8,531 bases of DNA, from the NCBI GenBank assembly GCA_023301645.1, contig JALZUH010000218.1:1-8531 (forward strand), written 5' to 3'. Each line of letters opens with the position of its first letter. Position 1 is the stretch's first letter. The notes beneath the pieces were generated by a model that worked only from the letters and a program-made list of their open reading frames with translations, had not been told where the DNA came from and did not search any database. Positions 6,679 through 8,531 of the stretch are shown here, one piece after another. The position numbers and the translations under genes were made by a program. This stretch comes from Akkermansiaceae bacterium (lineage in GTDB: Bacteria > Verrucomicrobiota > Verrucomicrobiia > Verrucomicrobiales > Akkermansiaceae).

Positions 6679-7785
6679 CTATCGACGGGGTGAGCGGCTA
6701 GGCTTCTTGTCGATAACCCCGTCGCCATCGCGGTCTTCACCATAGGGCATATTATCCTCATAGGTAATGCCTTCCTGTCTGCCTTTCATAAGGTGTTTCT
6801 TGTATTCCTTACGCTGCTCAGAAGCTGCGAATCTTTCATTAGCGGCACTCAGTGCGGTGATGATCGCCTGCTTGTTTGATTTCAGCTCTAGTCGGGTGAG
6901 GAGTTCACCTTCTTGGCCGAATTCCCCTGACTGGATGATGAAAATACCTGTTTTCTCACTGACACCCTCGATGACACTCGCCCATGAGCTATCTGAGGCT
7001 CCCGCGATATCGAAGTGATACCGCCCAATCACCTCTGGATCACTCGCTACATCAGTAAGTGTGCTTTTTAGCCCAGTAAGGTGCGCGCTATCACTGACAC
7101 TAAATACCAATAAACGCTGGTCACTTGAGGCGATATTGAGGGACTGCTTAAAGCTATCGAAATCCTGTAGAATATTAACTGAGTCGCCTTTCTTAGCAGG
7201 ATACTTAGCGGCGATTTCTTCTAATTTCTCATACACAACGAGGTTACTTTGCTTCGCCTCCTCGCTCCCCGGGATCGCCTTGCCATCTACACGAAATACC
7301 ATGTGAGGCCCTCTCCCCGTGCGGGTAAGCGTCGTCTCGCCATCTGGTGCTAGGATACAAAAGGCAGTATTGGCAAAACTTCCTCCCGTGAGCTTACGCA
7401 CCATCTTCTGCGTCTCCTCACTCTCAAATGACTCTAAACGCACACATACAAACTTACGTGATAGCTCGATGAACTCCTTCTCCGCGAACAAACTGTTCTG
7501 CGTATTGGAATAGCCAGGTCAGAATACACCTGAAATACCACTGCACTGAGCTGCAGCTGACATAAAGAAAATAGGGCGATTGCTCCGTTTTGCCTCAGCA
7601 AGAGCTGTCTGCCATGTAGTATACCACATTACTCCGGAGGCTCCTATTTGCTGAGAGCTCGCTCCTATATCAGCTATACTTGGCCCTTTCGCCATAGCTG
7701 GGAAAACACCGACTAGGGTGATTGCTAAGATTAATATTGTTTTCATCATACTCGATATAACCACCTCACTGACTAATGGTTTCAT
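6679..7785 (-). CDS. Predicted exported thioredoxin-fold selenoprotein (in-frame UGA read as Sec89)
   Basis: One minus-strand frame of 368 codons plus TAG, broken only by TGA at 7521-7519. Before it (residues 1-88): a signal peptide, then WYTTWQTALAEAKRSNRPIFFMSAAAQC, which resembles the first helix and strand of thioredoxin-like proteins. After U89: PGYSNT, then FIELSRKFVCVRLESFE, a helix, and NTAFCILAPDG with a following RTGRGP, matching the later thioredoxin strands. The usual cis-Pro position appears to be N. Residues about 200-330 could be a second, degenerate thioredoxin-like domain. The end is charged and holds DRDGDGVID. C81 and U89 give C-x7-U instead of CxxC. ATG 7785 has GGAG five bases upstream. 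ATG 7749 or 7746 would give a cleaner signal peptide (MKTILILAITLVG, cleavage near AMA) and a protein of about 356 residues. A pseudogene with a nonsense mutation, or a sequencing error, is the alternative. I do not recognise the family by name; the substrate is unknown. Confidence 0.72.
7473..7511 (-). promoter_or_regulatory. Candidate bacterial SECIS hairpin downstream of the UGA
   Basis: On the minus-strand transcript the core stem pairs CGC (7502-7500) with GCG (7485-7483) and GAAC (7498-7495) with GUUC (7489-7486). A single A (7499) is bulged on the 5' side. The apical loop is AGUUU (7494-7490). The loop starts 24 bases after the UGA, with G in its second position followed by U. Bacterial SECIS elements, such as that of E. 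coli fdhF, have a bulged stem and a short G-U-containing loop at about this distance, where SelB binds. A weaker lower stem, AUUCC (7511-7507) with GGAGU (7477-7473), can extend it across an internal loop. It lies wholly in coding sequence, as expected for bacteria. Confidence 0.62.
7519..7521 (-). other. In-frame UGA, proposed selenocysteine codon
   Basis: TGA read on the minus strand, flanked by GTA TTC before and CCT GGC after (V-F-U-P-G). The upstream and downstream frames are identical (27 bases from 7518 to 7491). The downstream open frame's first possible start is a TTG at 7491 with no ribosome site, inside the proposed SECIS hairpin. No other gene in the window contains an in-frame TGA and none ends in TGA, so general reassignment of UGA to Trp is not supported; tryptophan is encoded by TGG in this gene. 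Confidence 0.68.
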
Positions 7786-7790
7786 AATTT

Positions 7791-7794
7791 CTCC
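7791..7794 (-). promoter_or_regulatory. Shine-Dalgarno GGAG upstream of ATG 7785
   Basis: GGAG on the minus strand with a 5-base spacer (AAATT) to the ATG at 7785. It is the clearest ribosome-binding site in the window; most other genes here have none. It favours the longer start of the selenoprotein gene, although a GAGGTGG 11 bases upstream of ATG 7749 offers a competing site that gives a more normal signal peptide. Confidence 0.5.
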
Positions 7795-7847
7795 AATACG
7801 AGCTATTAGCAGTGACCAACCTCCATGAGGGCAGATGTCATTTTTTT

Positions 7848-7876
7848 TACTAAAGATCTCTTTAAGTTTTTGTCAA
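7848..7876 (-). promoter_or_regulatory. Candidate divergent promoter of the selenoprotein gene
   Basis: A perfect TTGACA on the minus strand (7876-7871) overlaps the plus-strand TTGTCA, so the two genes may share a -35 region. A TTTAGT (4/6) follows after 16 bases. Between them is an imperfect inverted repeat, TAAAGA (7851-7856) with TCTTTA (7859-7864), which could be an operator. The weak -10 keeps this tentative. Confidence 0.28.
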
Positions 7877-7897
7877 AACGCTCATGTGTGACATAAT
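7870..7897 (+). promoter_or_regulatory. Candidate promoter of the LysM lipoprotein gene
   Basis: TTGTCA (7870-7875) and CATAAT (7892-7897) are each 5/6 matches to the sigma-70 hexamers, with a 16-base spacer. A transcript starting about 7 bases later would begin at or next to the ATG at 7906, so the mRNA would be leaderless or nearly so. This agrees with the absence of a Shine-Dalgarno there. Judged by eye only. Confidence 0.38.
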
Positions 7898-7905
7898 TGC
7901 CCCCC

Positions 7906-8529
7906 ATGAAACTACTTCCCCTCGTTCTCCTTTGTAGCTCAGCGTGTCTGATCGCCCTGCTTACAAGCTGTGGAAGTGGTAGCTCGGGTGCCGTCTCAGA
8001 GAATACTGCCATCAGGGGGTATAACCCGGGTGTTGGGCCATTTGACAGTAATGGAAACTACGTCGAGAGCTGGGCAGATGATAAGCGTAAGGGCAAATGG
8101 TGGCGTAAGGGACGCACCACAGTAGCCGCTCCGAGCTATGCTAGCAAAAAGCCTGCACCTGTCAAAAAAGTCAAAAAAACACTGCAGATCCCTGCCTTCG
8201 CAGCCACTCCGCCTAAGCCAAAACCACCTGTTTACACTCCTCCTGTCTACAAAGCGCCTACCTATAAGCCCACAGTTTATACACCACCTAAACCTGCTTA
8301 TAAGGCTCCCAAGCCCGTTGTGAAAGCGAAGCCTAAACCAGTAGCCAAACCTACTGTCAAAGTCACCCCTAAGCGTAGGGCACCGGTGAGATACGTAGTT
8401 AGTAAAGGCGACACACTTTGGTCCATCTCTCAGAAGTATAAGACGAGCGTAGCAGCGATTCAAACCGCTAACGGCCTCAGCAATAACAATATCAGCCCTG
8501 GAAAAGTGCTACTCATTCCACAGTATTAA
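7906..8529 (+). CDS. LysM-domain lipoprotein with Pro/Lys-rich linker
   Basis: A 207-residue protein from ATG 7906; an in-frame TTG at 7897 is open but less likely. A signal peptide ends in the lipobox LTSC, so C22 is probably lipidated and the protein anchored to a membrane. Next comes a short region with GYNPGVGPFDSNGNYVESWADD (about 38-59). Residues about 80-158 form a low-complexity, strongly basic linker of P, K, V, Y, T and A with repeated PVYTPP/YKAP/YKPT-like units. The C-terminal LysM domain (about 162-207: VRYVVSKGDTLWSISQKYK, then NGLSNNNISPGKVLLIP) is the peptidoglycan-binding module. A tether between the membrane and cell wall is the likely architecture; no hydrolase domain is present, so any enzymatic role is unsupported. 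It is divergent from the selenoprotein gene, with no Shine-Dalgarno. Confidence 0.87.
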   Translation: MKLLPLVLLCSSACLIALLTSCGSGSSGAVSENTAIRGYNPGVGPFDSNGNYVESWADDKRKGKWWRKGRTTVAAPSYASKKPAPVKKVKKTLQIPAFAATPPKPKPPVYTPPVYKAPTYKPTVYTPPKPAYKAPKPVVKAKPKPVAKPTVKVTPKRRAPVRYVVSKGDTLWSISQKYKTSVAAIQTANGLSNNNISPGKVLLIPQY

Positions 8530-8531
8530 CA

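Noticed and set aside
6679..7491. A separate 270-residue protein starting at TTG 7491
   Set aside because: The start is a TTG with no ribosome site and lies inside the proposed SECIS loop. The frame continues upstream through a single TGA into a matching signal peptide and thioredoxin N-half.
6679..7785. UGA read as tryptophan throughout the genome (alternative code)
   Set aside because: No other gene in the window has an in-frame TGA, and tryptophan codons here are TGG, including within this gene.
7841..7864. Inverted repeat next to a run of eight T as a terminator
   Set aside because: The T run precedes the stem on the plus strand and is a run of A on the minus strand, so it is in the wrong place for either direction. 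It is mentioned only as a possible operator.
7996..8463. 155-codon minus-strand open frame
   Set aside because: It is antisense to the Pro/Lys-rich linker and LysM domain. Its Arg/Cys/Phe-rich composition is typical of a shadow frame, and it shows no motif.

Overview
The window reads as a Gram-negative environmental bacterium, most likely of the Verrucomicrobiota (an inference from protein style, not proven). The reasons are a secreted sulfatase of the type expanded in that phylum, a Pro/Lys-rich LysM lipoprotein, and several genes whose starts lack a Shine-Dalgarno sequence. The genetic code looks standard. All complete genes end in TAA or TAG, and the only in-frame TGA is the recoding candidate below. 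No RNA genes, insertion sequences or CRISPR arrays are visible, and no stretch over 300 bases lacks a gene.

Layout. (1) 1-1471, minus: a secreted sulfatase cut at its C-terminus by the window edge. (2) 1583-2200, minus: tadA, the tRNA adenosine deaminase. (3) 2258-6655, plus: rpe, a glcD-like FAD oxidase and ligA, with gaps of 35 and 58 bases. They could be one transcription unit, with a hairpin terminator overlapping the end of ligA. (4) 6679-7785, minus: a predicted exported thioredoxin-fold protein whose frame is interrupted by a single TGA at 7519-7521. (5) 7906-8529, plus: a LysM lipoprotein diverging from gene 4 across a short shared promoter region.

The highlight is gene 4. The two open frames on either side of the TGA are in the same frame. 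They join into one thioredoxin-like protein, and the downstream half has no convincing start of its own. Just after the TGA lies a bulged hairpin with loop AGUUU, whose size, distance and G-containing loop fit a bacterial SECIS element. I therefore interpret the locus as a selenoprotein gene of about 356-368 residues, not two ORFs or a pseudogene. The cysteine and the proposed selenocysteine have the unusual spacing C-x7-U, and the protein ends in a calcium-loop-like DxDGDG motif. The family is not one I can name.

Functionally the remaining genes are ordinary: tRNA wobble modification (TadA), pentose-phosphate metabolism (Rpe), 2-hydroxyacid oxidation (GlcD-like), DNA replication and repair (LigA), sulfated-polymer degradation (sulfatase) and cell-wall binding (LysM protein).
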